Source: Camellia lanceoleosa
Lineage: Eukaryota; Streptophyta; Magnoliopsida; Ericales; Theaceae
DNA: 64,000 nucleotides
NCBI GenBank assembly: GCA_025200525.1
Contig: JANUSC010000052.1
Location: 124,001 to 188,000 of the forward strand
Reading direction: 5' to 3'
A program made the position numbers and the translations under genes. This document shows, piece by piece, positions 31,387-43,174 of the stretch (position 1 is the stretch's first letter; each line of letters begins with the position of its first letter). A model generated the notes under the pieces. The model had not been told where the DNA came from and did no database searches. It saw only the letters and a program-made list of their open reading frames with translations.

Positions 31387-32188
31387 AATGATTTTCACAA
31401 ATTGTAGTAGCACTCCAAATAATTTGTACGGTGGACAAAAACCTGTGTTCTTACTCTCTGAATTTTTTTCTAAAAATAATATGAAGATTATATCATGCAA
31501 GAAGGAAAAATCAAGAATTTCGGATCCCCAAACTACTGGAAATTGCTGGTATATATAGGCAAATTTGGTAACTGTTTGGACAGCCTGAACAAGTGCAAAA
31601 TGAGGTCAACAGGTGCCAAATTGAAAAGAACAGATCTGCAGCAGTTTTTTTATTTGTTGGCAGTTTTAAAACTGTCTAAAACTGCTGGGCAGTTATTCAA
31701 TCTGTCTAGAACACTTTGAACCTGTTGAACTTTGGTTTGAATTTGTTCAAATCTGCCTGGGTAGATTTAAATCTATTTGAAAAAAATTAGAATCTGTCTA
31801 GGTGCAATAGATACTGTTTGGAAAATTGGACTGGAGGATATCACATTTGGACAGAAAATTAAATTCAATTTTATTAAGAATTTCTGAAAAAATTCAAATA
31901 AGTTTTTGTCCAAAAAATTAATATAAGAACCGACAAGACCCACAACCGCGCTTGGTACGGCCGGACAGGCAACAGCGGTGCGAGTGTGTAGTGGTTTAGG
32001 CTAAGGTTCACTTTGTCCATAACTCCTCCCTTCTACAAACTTGGGGTGTCCCTTGGAGCCCAACCGTAGTGTTGCCATCTAGAGTTTATATACATACACA
32101 AACTCTGTTAAAGTTTCAATGTGGGATAATCATTTTAAGGAAACCCACATTTTACTTCTTTAAATGTCCATTCCACGAATTCGAAAAT

Positions 32189-33259
32189 TGTTAGAGAAAA
32201 ATGGTTTATGGTTTATAACCATTAATTTCCGGTAATTTTGAGCTTTAATTAATGTAGGTCTCACACCTCGGTTTGGGTGGGTCCGAGTGGCAATACGTTC
32301 CTTGCCATGTAGTGAACAAGAATATATACTCGGGTGGTCGAAACCATTTACGAGTGAATGAGAAATTGATACCGAAGTGAGCCTCATAAACATGAAAAAT
32401 GTTTTGTGTGGTTACTTTGAATTGGTATCTAAAACCTTGTCCCACATAGGAAACTTAGAAGAGTTTCATTGTGTTTATAAGCTCTATGTTAGAGACCTTG
32501 GGTTGGGCCCCAAGGGGTACCCAAGTTTTGTAGGAGGAGGAGTTATGGACAAACCCAAAACCATCACCACACGCGCGCGCCGCCGCCGCCGTCCGTCCGG
32601 CCGGGTCGGGGCGTGTGTGGGTATGGGTCTAACCAGTCCTTTGTTTTTTGCTCCAAAATTATTTGAAATGGTTCAAATAAATTCTGCAGGAAAAATTCTA
32701 ATATCGAAATTTTGAATTCAAAATTTTCGGTTATAAATCTTCTGTTATTTCCGGACAGTTGCGTCTCTTACTGGGTAACCGTTCTTCTCAAACGGTCTTC
32801 TATACTGAATGAATTCCTTTCCGCCTATATATATATATCTATCCTCCATTCCGAATTAGAAAGAGAATTTCCGTTCCAGTCTTCTCCTTTATCTGCATGT
32901 TATATACATCATTTTGCATCTTGTGAGAGTTCAGAAAATTCATTCTGGTTCGCTGTACAAACTAGTTTGCTGTGCTGCATCTGTTTGGGGTGATTGTTGA
33001 ATCCTGGAGGCAGGACGTCCGTTATTCTCGAGCACCTAGGAGAGGACGAATTTCTGTCTTAAAGACACAGTGTCCAAACACTGGCCTCAATCACAAAATT
33101 TGTTCTAAGGATTGAATTTGCAGAAAGTTGTAAGTTTCTATTTTTTTTAATGATTATCTGTGTTATAATTCTGCTCTTAAATTTCTGTTCATACTTTATG
33201 ACTTGTTCTGATCTCTAATTCTGTTAAGTTAATTATTTTCGAAGAATCTTTTGACAACA
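32189..33259 (+). mobile_element. Nested solo LTR of family Cop-A in opposite orientation
   Basis: 1071 bp, TGTTAGAGAAAAATGG to TTGACAACA, with flanks aaaat and aaaac. A TATA box lies near 32828 (ctatatatatat). It carries the Cop-A landmarks ggagttatggacaaac and gtcttaaagacacagtg. It sits head-on inside a minus-strand LTR of its own family. Confidence 0.78.
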
Positions 33260-33448
33260 AAAACGACGTCAAGTTCCCATTCATTCATAAATGGTTTTGA
33301 CGAACAGTCTTTACCGTGTGACTTGCTATACGGCAAGGAACACATCACCTCTTCGGACTCACTCCAAAAGACGTGTGGACCGCACTCAATTTTGGGCTCA
33401 AACATGGCCCAAAATAAGCCTATAAAAACCAATTATTCCAACAGTCTT

Positions 33449-33540
33449 ATGTTGAGTGGCATGAGGAGGCTAGAGAGTTTTGGAAGATCTTCATGGAATT
33501 CAAAACCGTTGAAGACTTGTTTGTGATTAAATTTCTAAAT
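33449..33540 (+). other. Unidentified exon-like host sequence, right part
   Basis: Reads EWHEEAREFWKIFMEFKTVE and then DLFVIKFLN up to a stop at about 33538. The composition looks protein-like (aromatic and charged residues) but I do not recognise it. It belongs with 30009-30087 once the LTR cluster is removed. Confidence 0.3.
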
Positions 33541-33689
33541 TGAAGAAATTTGTGGGACAATTATTATCTCATGAAATTATGTGTCAGTAATCTCAGTCTA
33601 TAAGAAAATCTAAATTATCATATATAAATGGATTGAAATTGATACATAACAAGGGTTAAAAAAAAAGCACATGAAACAACACTGAAATT

Positions 33690-34439
33690 AAAAAAAAAAA
33701 AAAAAAAAAACTCATGGGATATATTCTTAAACAAATAAGACAAATAAGACTTATTGAGTTAAAAGAGTTTTCATGAAATCTTTCAATAAATAAGTACTAA
33801 AAATGAAACTTGTCTCAATTTTTTTTTATAAAAAATTACAAACACACTAAAAAAGCAACAAAAAGTGTTCGTCTGGGAATTGATTTTTAATTTTTTTAAA
33901 AAGATATATAAAAAAATAAAATTAATTAATTAACCTTTTATACTAAAATTTTAACTTTTTAATTAATTTAATCACTTAGGACTCCAGACAATTGCTCCAG
34001 TGATTTGAAGGATCTGAATTGTAACAACTAATCGCTATCTTGTGCTGACAAAAAAAAAGAAAAACTATCTTGTGCTGACAAAAAAAAATAAAAACTATCT
34101 TGTGCTGACTAAAAAAAGAAAAACTAACCCCAGCACTATTAATCGATTTCCAGAAGGATAGTCAAACTCATGTTTTTATAATTGGGTAATGTTAGAAATC
34201 TTAAAAAATTTTATCAAATATTTTATATGAGTGTGAAACTTACATGATGTGAATCCGAGAACCTTATAAGATGTTTGATAAAAAATTTAATAGAATTTTT
34301 AAAATTTCTACTTCCTTTGTCCCAAAATAATAGTCTTTTTTGGGGAATCTAACTTTTTTTGGTAGTACAATTATTGTAGTTTAAAAAAAATTAATTTTTC
34401 AAAATTATCCTTTGATAGTACATTTTTTTAGGAATATCA
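33690..34439 (+). repeat. Duplicated segment, copy 2 (shared with 27191-27960)
   Basis: Homologous to 27191-27960, with an extra local triplication of ctatcttgtgctgac plus an A-run at 34034-34115. It ends abruptly where the Cop-A LTR piece starts (34440). Confidence 0.8.
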
Positions 34440-34780
34440 TGTTAGAACAATCTTCTGTGTAAAATAAAAAAAACTTGAAACAAATCAAACAAATAAAAAT
34501 AAATTACTTACAGAATTTATTTTATTGAAATGAATAAGTAATAAAAACGATCAAGTTGAGTGTGTGACACTTTGTCCTTAAGACAAATTCGCCCCACTTT
34601 GGTGCTTACGGATGAATGGCGTCTATCTCTCAAGATAAAATGATTTTTTACACAAATTGTAGTAGCACTCCAAACAATTTGTATGGTGAACAAAACCTGT
34701 ATTCTATATTCACTGAATTTTTTCTAAAACTAATATGAAGAACAATGCAAAAGAGAGCAAAAAGGGGAAGAGCAAATGAA
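34440..34780 (-). mobile_element. Truncated LTR of family Cop-A
   Basis: Starts TGTTAGAACAATC (complement of the LTR 3' end) and matches 30088-30288 plus 31387-31500, showing the undisturbed target of the nested LTR. Similarity fades at about 34780; the U3 part is missing. Confidence 0.7.
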
Positions 34781-35650
34781 GAGACCAACAAAATTAAAAA
34801 CAACACAAAACAAGCCCCCAACAGGCACCAAGCAACAACCAAACAACAATACACCACTAACAAGAGACCAGCGGAAGCATCTTCAGCCTTTGAACTAGCC
34901 TACCAAGATGACTCACCTACTTATTTTCGATCCAACTTGATCTCACCCTCACTATACCTGATTTGATTCAAATTAGACACAATGTCCTGCACAGAGTAAT
35001 TCACCACTTTTAAATTGTGATTTTCCCATAGAGCAACCCCACTTTCACTAGTTCATTTAACTCCTCAAAATCAGGCTGACTTTCATTAAAAAGGCAGTCC
35101 TTTCTTATCTTTCTATTAGTAAAAAATTATGCTTATTCCCAATCGGCAAGAATTAAACAATAATTCACACAAACAATTGGGCAAACAAATCAAGCGACTG
35201 TGTATTTGATTCAAATTGCCTTGAAAGTACAAGGAGTTATTTGAAAGAAATTACAATCGACAAGGGCTTTTAAGTAAACAAAAGATAATTTCCAAATGAA
35301 AACTATCAAAGTTCACCGAGTTACAACTTACAAATTACAAAGAAACTACTCCTAAAATACAAAACTAATTCTAAGTCTAAAAGCTAAGTGTTATTGAGTT
35401 GATGATGTCCCTTCTCTCTACCAACTTTCAGCTTTTATATTTTCCCTTGAAACTCTAGTCCATGATCCAACCTTCCTTAAAATTTGCTGGCCAATCCTTT
35501 CCCAACTGCTGTAACTGCTTTTTCATCTTTCTTCAGCACTTCACACAAACTTGCCACATGTCCCCCATGATTTCTAGCACTACATTCGACAGAGGAAAAC
35601 ATTTTTACTAAGGCCCATAACTGCTTGCAACCTCCTTTGCTTCTTTAAAC
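34781..35650. other. Stretch without recognisable content
   Basis: A-rich at first, later mixed. No motif, terminal repeat or convincing frame was found. Confidence 0.4.
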
Positions 35651-36243
35651 TTTTTTTTTTTTTTTTTATCTTTGACCAACTCCATTTTTAAACCTCTAGC
35701 CACATCATCACATAATTTCCCTTCAATTAACGAGCATGATCAATAGAGGAAAGCTTTCCAATTCGCCAATATGGTCTTCTATAAATCAGTCCACCAAGCC
35801 AATTAACCAATTGATAACTAGCTCATGACCTTCTTAGCCAATTGATCCACATGATCAATTCTTTCACACTACGTAGCCCCTTAAATGATGAAAGACTTCA
35901 TTTTGACTTCACTACCACGTGTCATCATCCGATTAATCTACCCGCTGGTAGGAATTTTATGAAAATAGGTGCAAACATTTCCAAACAGACCACATAACAG
36001 CAAAGGGAACAATCCTCCAAATGCTCATAACTGACTTCTTGAATTTGGCACTTGACCACCATGAAAGAAGGTTCTCAATGATTCAGGTATAGCCCATTTC
36101 AAACCCCACCAATTGACTACACCAGACCATAGTTTCCAAACCAAAGGGCAAAATAACAAGATATGATTTACTGATTCCTCCTCTGATTTACAGAATAAGC
36201 ACAAAGTGTTAGCAGAGCTTGTTACTAATCCAATGCTTTGCAA
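35651..36243 (-). mobile_element. 3' end of a LINE (non-LTR retrotransposon)
   Basis: On the minus strand the frame SANTLCLFCKSEEESVNHIL, then FCPLVWKLW (36200-36110) is the zinc-binding domain found at the end of plant LINE reverse transcriptases (Cx2C...Hx4C pattern). It continues after a frameshift as WRIVPFAVMWSVWK to about 35960, the usual LINE C-terminus. A T-run on the plus strand (35651-35667) would be the poly(A) tail. The element is truncated at 36243, as is common for LINEs. Confidence 0.7.
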
Positions 36244-36836
36244 AAAGACAGGTTTTGTTACTTACTCATGTTGATAAGTACCTGAAAATATTTATACATG
36301 TACTAATTACATTAATGGTTACACTTTAATTTGTCTGATTGAACTCTAAATCACTAATGGAATACAATGATTCCTAATGTATACGCAATTAGATAATGGG
36401 AGGCCATTTGTGTAATCAGTGTAGTGGTTCTTATTAAATACCATTTGTTTCGTTACTCATTTATATAGACCACTAAAGTACATATTTAATATTTTAGAGA
36501 CAAAATTGACACAATTACGACATTAGATGTCAAAAAAATACCACAAAGCCTAAATTGACACAATTAGAACAAAAGAGATCAAAATACAACAAACTTTTAG
36601 TTCATTATGAGTTGATGATATGAGTGTTTGAAAAACCAACAGCCACATGCACCTGAACAATAACAATAACAGGCTATATATTGTAAAAAGCCACTGTGAC
36701 CGTAAAATTTTTACTCTTTTTTTCAATTTTATTTTAGTGAGAGAAATTACAAACAAAACAATACCAAAAATTGATGCAAAAGTTAGTATTAATGTTCTAA
36801 TATCATTTAATTATGATGGATGCATATCGCAGAATG
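36244..36836. other. AT-rich stretch without recognisable gene
   Basis: No motif or repeat structure identified. Ends in the target site of the next LTR. Confidence 0.4.
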
Positions 36837-36841
36837 GTATG

Positions 36842-39800
36842 TGTGGACTCGCCATTTTCCGCGCCCCGCCTTTTGGAAAGGTTTGAAAAGAAGGCCTCAC
36901 AGTTCGGACTCCCGCGGTTCTGAATCTAGTCTCACAAGTGCAATGTGAAACTGATAAACACCAAAGAGTCCAAATCCAGCAAATCTTTTTGAAAAACTGA
37001 TTTTAAATCAAATAATGCCAAAATTGGACTACTTAGAGTCGCCATCTAAATATTTTATTTTGGGGAAATTTAGGAAACCCTGACTTGTGCCAAAGGCCAT
37101 GTGTCCGTCATCACCAAAGTTAACTCGGCTCGAGAACTCAGGTACGAGAGGGGAAGGTCCTGAAATGAGCACCCCCGCTCGTCCGATCAAAGATCAGCCT
37201 CTACTAATCATGATATGATATTTTATAAACATTATGTATTCTTATTTCGGTTATTAAACTAGCTTTACTATGTGATGCGCACAAGCAAGCATAGACTAGT
37301 TGTAAGACTTGGAACAATTCAACTCATGTTTGTTTGCGAAAAATGGTTTGAATTTGTCACCCTCAAGTGGGCTTAAAAATGCGGATTTGCCACCACACAT
37401 AGTAGGCTTAAAACAGGATTTGCCACAACAAAGTAGGCTTAAAAATTACATTCGTTGAATCATTCCAATTCAAATAACAAGCCTTCATCCACAGGCGTTC
37501 ATGTAGTTTAGCATTTAAGCACATAGTCTCATGGTAAGCATGCTAATCATGGCAACATTCACACTTATGCAAGTATGCTAAAGCGTAAAAACTCACCGAG
37601 TACTCCAAGTCAAAACAGAAACTAGTTAGAAAGATGCATGATCCTAACTATGTAAGATACCTAATGCAACACATGCAATATGCAATTAATAGGCTCAACT
37701 GCTAATATGACATATGAAGCAATTTGAACAACATACGATTAACCACGTATTCAAATAAGATATTAAAATTGCAATGCAATTTGAATGATGCGCCGAGCCT
37801 CGGTGCATGCAAGACGAATGAATGGATGCAAGCATGCGATATACTAATTGAAATATGTCCCTAAACTAACCATCAAAAGCGATTAAGTAAAAGGGAGAAA
37901 GATGTGAGGTTGGAAGACATACACACACGCACGCACACTTATTATAACATTATGCCCTCGTGAAGGAGGGTTTGAATAAATAAGAGCTAACCAACTAACT
38001 ACGCTAATTAAGCTAACTAATTATTACAACACAATATGAATTAACTAACTATTCTAAGGTAATTAAATTAAATAATTAACTATCTAAGCTAATTAAATAG
38101 TTACAACACTTGCATGAATAAAGCGAATAAATGGCCTTAGGGCGAGGGACACATGCATGCTTGGTTAGTTTCCACCCGAAATGCCACCGCCTTGCCATTG
38201 AACACCTCCGTTTGCACATTTTTGAATACCAACAGTGCTGCCACTTCCCAGGACACCTCTGCTCCTCTCAGGAACACACTAAGCATCCTTCTTCATTGAT
38301 GGCCAGTCGGCTACCATTGGTGGCCGGTCAGCTACTGCTGGTGGCCGGTCGGCTACCCCTTCCCTGAACTTCCTTTTTTCCTACAACAGAGAGCAAACAG
38401 AGACAAAACAGTGTATTCTCAAGGGTTATCTATACTATTACTCCCCTTATCATCACACAAGCTCAAAGGAGTGTAACTCTTGGCCCTTAAACCATCAACC
38501 AAGCATTTTTCATGCATGATGGCTAAGGAACCAAGCATGTACAAGCTTAATGAGTGCACAACAAGACTTAAAAAGACCACCACCCTATCATGCATGATCA
38601 AGGGTGATGGTAACCAAGGAAAGTTGCACATTTCATCACTTTAAGTATAAAATGTCCCATTTTCCTTGTGTTCGAATTAACGTCTGATTCGAACACATGC
38701 AATGCAACACGAAAGATACTTAATCTTGCCTCTTTTACTTGTCATGCTTTGTTTACTCATTTTAGCTTACCAATCCATTCTTTAACTGGTTAAGTCCAAA
38801 AGTGAGTGTCCTCTAATGGAAAGAGGGCTTAGACCACAAGTGCCTTGGGCATGAAAGAGACCTCATGCCGTTGATAATGAACCCTCGAAGGGATTAAACC
38901 ATTAAGCATGAATGTTTCAATTTCACACTTAAGCAAACAAGGGGTTTAAAACCACTTTCAAAGTAAACGAAAGAGTGAAGAATAAAGGGAGATTGCAGAG
39001 ATTTCAGTGCTGGAATTAGGCATGAAAAAACATTAAAACATGCAACCAAGATACACAAATGATGCTCAATGCATAGAAACACTAAGCTAGTGAAGGAAAT
39101 TGCACCACAACTATATAAAACCAAGCTTAAATGAACCAAACAGCCCAAAACAAAGCTAAAACAGGCCCAAATAGAGGCAAAAATATGTTGGACCAAAGCT
39201 AAGTTAGGCTAAAAAAACATGCGAACATGTAAGGCAATCAGGCATGCAAGCAAGACAACAAGGAGGAGAGGTTAACCCCTCCAATTTTGGACTTCAAAAC
39301 AAGATTTTTTCTATTGAAAAATCTCTGAAATTCAGTGGTTAAAAGGCCCAAAAAAGTTGGTTTGAAAGTGATGAAAAGATAGTACAAGAGCATAACAAGC
39401 TAAGAAGCAAAAAGGGTGGACAAGCCCTTAACTCAAAATAGCCTTAAACCACCATGTTTAGGTAATAAAAATAGAGATTTTTTCAATTGAAAACTAGGCC
39501 AAAAATAGTTTGAAAAGATGGCAAAACAAGTGTGGAAATTAAGCTAGCAACGAGAAGTTTCTACCTCTTGAAGGGAAGACACAATTTAGGCAACAATTCA
39601 AGCCAAATTCAAGCTAAAATCACCTTCTAGAGCTCAAAGATGGGCTCAAGTAACTTCAGCCCAAAGATAAGCAACTTTGGTTAAGGGTTGATAGGCAAAC
39701 TAGAAGTGTATCTCTATTTGTATGTATAAAAGGGCAAGAGAGAGAGAATTGTAGAGAGAGAGAATTGTAGAGAGAGAGGATTGTAGAGAGAGAGGCTCCC

Positions 39801-40623
39801 AAATCTTTCTAACCTTGAAAGCAATAGAGAATGGCCTCTATATATAGAAATATAAGAGCTCAGGTCGAAAATATCAACAAAACAGACAGCTAGAGCATTT
39901 GGGAGACAACTGGAGGAAAATATCTATAAAATCTGACCTTTTTGACACCTGTGGCCGGCCGGCCACCACCGGTGGCCGAAAAAATGCACCTCTGGCCGAC
40001 ACATGGTCAACAAGCAAAAACTGGTTTCTGGCCCCGACTTCAAACAGGCATATCTCTTTCATCTGGACTCCTTTGCAGCTCATTCTTGAGCCTAAATTGA
40101 AGCCCTGGAAGTATTCTTTCCAATGGTGGAAGCCTCACATCAAAATTCCAAGTGTGAAAAAAATATGCCTCTTTTAGTGAAGACTGCTCAGTTTCAGTCC
40201 TAACCGGATTCATGCCTAACTTCTCCTTAGCTAGTTTTCTTCTCGCTCCTCTAATTTTCTTCAACTCCAAACCTCTAAAAAAGATATTTTAAAGATTTTT
40301 TCAAGGAGTTCACCTCTCTTTCATTTATTTCCACTTTGTCATTGCTTGGTTTACTAAAAAGCGCAACATTTAACAAAATGCGAGCCTCAGAACATCGTAG
40401 AAACTTTTTTAAATAATATTTTGAAAGAGAGGGTTTTAAGGTCTAAAATCATTTTGGCCAAAATAGTTTTGGTCCAAAAAGGGGTTGTAAGATTGGGATT
40501 CGAAACTCCTCATGCCGAAGAAATTGAACCTTTGCACAACATAGCCTTCGTCTTGCCTTCGTCCTCGAACAATCAACCTGAGGCCCCCAAGTCTTAAGGG
40601 CGGTCAAAAATGGGGTGTCTATA
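36842..40623 (-). mobile_element. Very long solo LTR, family LL, copy 1
   Basis: 3782 bp with flanks GTATG (36837-36841) and ATATG (40624-40628). It is homologous over its length to 44817-48689: gagtcgccatctaaatattt near 37040, ggaaaccctgactt near 37073, catgtgtccgtcatcac near 37100 and gtcaaaaatggggtgtct near 40603. A TATA box on the minus strand near 39845 (ctatatatag) suggests minus-strand transcription, starting TATAGACACCCC. No PBS, polypurine tract or coding region is inside. Its family is probably Ty3/gypsy; lineage not assigned. Confidence 0.7.
39736..39796 (+). repeat. Short minisatellite gagagagagaattgta
   Basis: Three to four units of gagagagagaattgta within the long LTR; absent at this length from the second copy. 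Confidence 0.8.
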
Positions 40624-41066
40624 ATATGGCGAGTCCAGACGTGGGAGCAGTGGAGCAACTTCAACATGTAGAGGCTACGCAGAGCTGTCTGGGCCTTCTG
40701 AAGGTGAAGTTAGAGGTGGAGCTGCCATCTATTGAATAAGATGCAAAATTTTGAGATAGAAAAAATACTTCCTTAATAGTCCATACACAACCAGCCTTAT
40801 AATGTATATTCAAGTATACCATGTCCAAGCAAAAACTTTTGTTAGTTAGCATTTTGTTCAATTTATTAAGTCATTTCTAAACCCCATGAGAAAATTTCCA
40901 ACTGTAATTAAATTTTGAATGATATCACGGAACCAATGGCAACGCTTGCTTATAATTTCTAACTCATGATTATTTTTTGTTGTTGTTCTTTTTTTTCCTT
41001 TTTTTTTTGTTAATGATGAAACAAATTTCTCTTTTATTAATTGGAATTAGATAATTAGTTAAATAT
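40624..41066. other. Host sequence between two retroelements, with an exon-like segment
   Basis: 40627-40740 has an open frame starting MASPDVGAVEQLQHVEATQ and ending in a stop. Across the removed LTR it joins tcgcagaatggt, which could be an acceptor. I cannot name it. The remainder to 41066 is AT-rich. Confidence 0.3.
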
Positions 41067-41789
41067 TGTTGGCTTTTTGGCTTTCGAAGGTTAGTATTGT
41101 AATTTTAAGCGTGCCAGCAAGGATTAATCAGTCATTACAAAAGATTAATTGCCAACCAATTATCATACGATTGTGTTTTAGTTCTTTTCAGCCTCAATAA
41201 AGAAGACTTTTACTGGTGGCTTGTTAGGAGAATTTAGTAAACAACAATTAAATGAAGAAAATCGCAGAATTTCATTAAGTAAAAATAAAAAAATTACAAT
41301 GATCTTACCCAGCCTTGTAGAGGTTTATAACAACAAGCTATTTGAAACTATTCCTATGAATGAAGTGTAATACAGGAATTTGAAGTACAGAAATGTAAAG
41401 AATTGTAAAAACTGAAAAGGAAAATAAAATAGATAAAGCTGGTTTTTGATTTGAGTCTGGATCCCTTATTTTGGAGCCTTCTCTACTATTTATACTGTCC
41501 TGTAGTAACCATCGAAGTAGGCTTCCAACCGTCGAACAATCTTCCCATGATTGCTGAACATGTTGCCTTATAGTCAGTTCCACTACGCCACTCTTTTCAG
41601 TTAGGCTTCCCTCCTTAAGCCACGTCATCTTGTATCTCTTTGCTGATCCAGTGCTATGCAGATCCACAATAACCAATGCTAACCACCACGTGTATGAATG
41701 CGATTGGAGATTTGAATTGTCTTCCCGTATTGCTTTCATCCAGCCACGTGTTGAACTGCGATTGGCCTGTACAAAATACGTAGCCAACA
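41067..41789 (-). repeat. 3' LTR of Tat-3
   Basis: 723 bp. The ends TGTTGGCT and AGCCAACA are a perfect 8-bp inverted repeat. On the minus strand the polypurine tract gtgtggggggtaa (41790-41805) lies directly before the LTR start at 41789. The partner LTR is missing, so boundaries rest on the inverted ends and tract. Confidence 0.7.
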
Positions 41790-41996
41790 TTACCCCCCAC
41801 ACTAATATACCCAATACTTGGTGATATTAGTGGATCAAAAAATTTTAATCTACGTCTTAGAACGTGTATAGGCTTTGCATCTTTTCAAAAATGCAACCGT
41901 CATTCATCAATGAAGCATTTGTATCACATTAAATTCTCTTCTATTCCTTGAATATTTCCCACTATCTAAGTATTCGAAAAGATTAATACAGCTCTC

Positions 41997-43174
41997 ATGG
42001 CCAAGCAAACCTTTTCTTACATTGATCAAGCATACGAAGAGTCGTTTGATAATGTTGTTTGTCCTCGAAAGAACCTTCATGCATCGATTAACCACCCTTA
42101 TCCGCCTCCATTTATACAAGTCATGGAAGCTTTTGCAAATCATTGACCTTCGAACCAAGAATCTATCGCTTACAATTCTTTGGAACAAAAATTTGCAACC
42201 ATGGATATCGGAAGCTCTTCTTCTGCAGCAAAGCCTTCCATATGGGATGAGGCTGCTGCTGCTGCTTCTTCTTCTTCTATAACCTCTAGCTGGGGAACTT
42301 GGCCTACCCCTACTCAACCTCAGACGAGGGAACACATTCATCACCGATTCCCTGAATTCAATGACCCTTTTACAGTCCCCTTTTCCAGATGCAGTTCCGT
42401 AGTATACCCATATATCCCTTTTGACTGTATACGCAGTCTTGAGGACAATTTGCTTTTAGGATGGTATACTTCTACCTTGCCATCTCGAATGGTGCGAAGT
42501 GTCCTACGTCTTGATAAAGCTTTAGCGATCAGTCCTATGCTTTTAGCCAAAAAAAGCAAAACTTTGTTCCTCCGATTGGTTGGAATGAGTGACCAGACCT
42601 GAATTCCCAGATTCGTTCAGGGAAACTCCAACTGCTCCTCCTCTGCCTTCCAATCCAAATTGGATTGATGAATTGAGGCTCACTCTTTCTGAAAGCCAAT
42701 ACTTCCAGTGCCTCTAACTGCTTATTAGCAATATAGGGCTCAGACCCTGCTTGCTGTTTTCTCCCATTTATCCTTTAAAGTCCTTCAAAGTGATATTTCC
42801 CACAAAAACCTTCTATGGGCTTGCGACATTATGTCTCAAAGTCATCTTCTCAACCCTGTGGCCCAAACAGAGCTTTATACCTTTTTAGACCAACTTCCCC
42901 TCCTGCTCAACTGGCACTTCAATGCTTCTATTACCAGTGAAATTCTAGATGAAGCCTTCTCTGCTCGAATTCAGGTCCAGTATGAGGCAGAGAACCTCCT
43001 TGATGAATATGAGATCTTCAGGAGTCAGGATTCTGAGCATGGGGAGGATGCTACTATGGACGAAGTGTATGGAGAAGAGGAGATGGACTCAACAGATAAA
43101 GCCCTAAAACAGATAGAATTTGAAGTGAAGGCCCAACAACTCTTTTTTCCAATTAAGGGCTTACCAATTAGATA
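41997..43174 (+). pseudogene. Second antisense reading frame of Tat-3, unknown product
   Basis: One frame runs from ATG 41997 (MAKQTFSYIDQAYEESFDNV) through a single TGA at 42144 and on (MDIGSSSSAAKPS, a run of Ala and Ser, HHRFPEFNDPFTVPFSR) to 42602. After frame changes it continues as PEFPDSFRETPTAPPLP, SESQYFQCL and YRAQTLLAVFSHLSFKVL, then LLNPVAQTELYTFLDQLPLL and an acidic tail ending at 43174. That is roughly 390 codons in all. It is read opposite to pol, between the PMD gene and the polypurine tract. I recognise no family. The TGA and frameshifts mean this copy is broken. It could be a second gene or the 5' part of a longer antisense transcript. Confidence 0.55.

Larger units (their letters stand above)
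30088..33443 (-). mobile_element. Solo LTR of family Cop-A, split by two later solo LTRs
   Basis: Reading on the minus strand, the LTR starts TGTTGGAAT at 33443 and ends TTCCAACA at 30088. It is flanked by a perfect 5-bp duplication GTCTT (30083-30087 and 33444-33448). Removing the insertions at 30289-31386 and 32189-33259 leaves about 1.18 kb, which fits the 1.07-1.29 kb of the other Cop-A LTRs. No internal region is present, so it is a solo LTR made by LTR-LTR recombination. Confidence 0.8.

Noticed and set aside
32570..32620. GC-rich cgcgcgccgccgccg stretch as a CpG island promoter
   Set aside because: It lies inside a Cop-A LTR at the same position as a GC-rich part of the other LTR copies.
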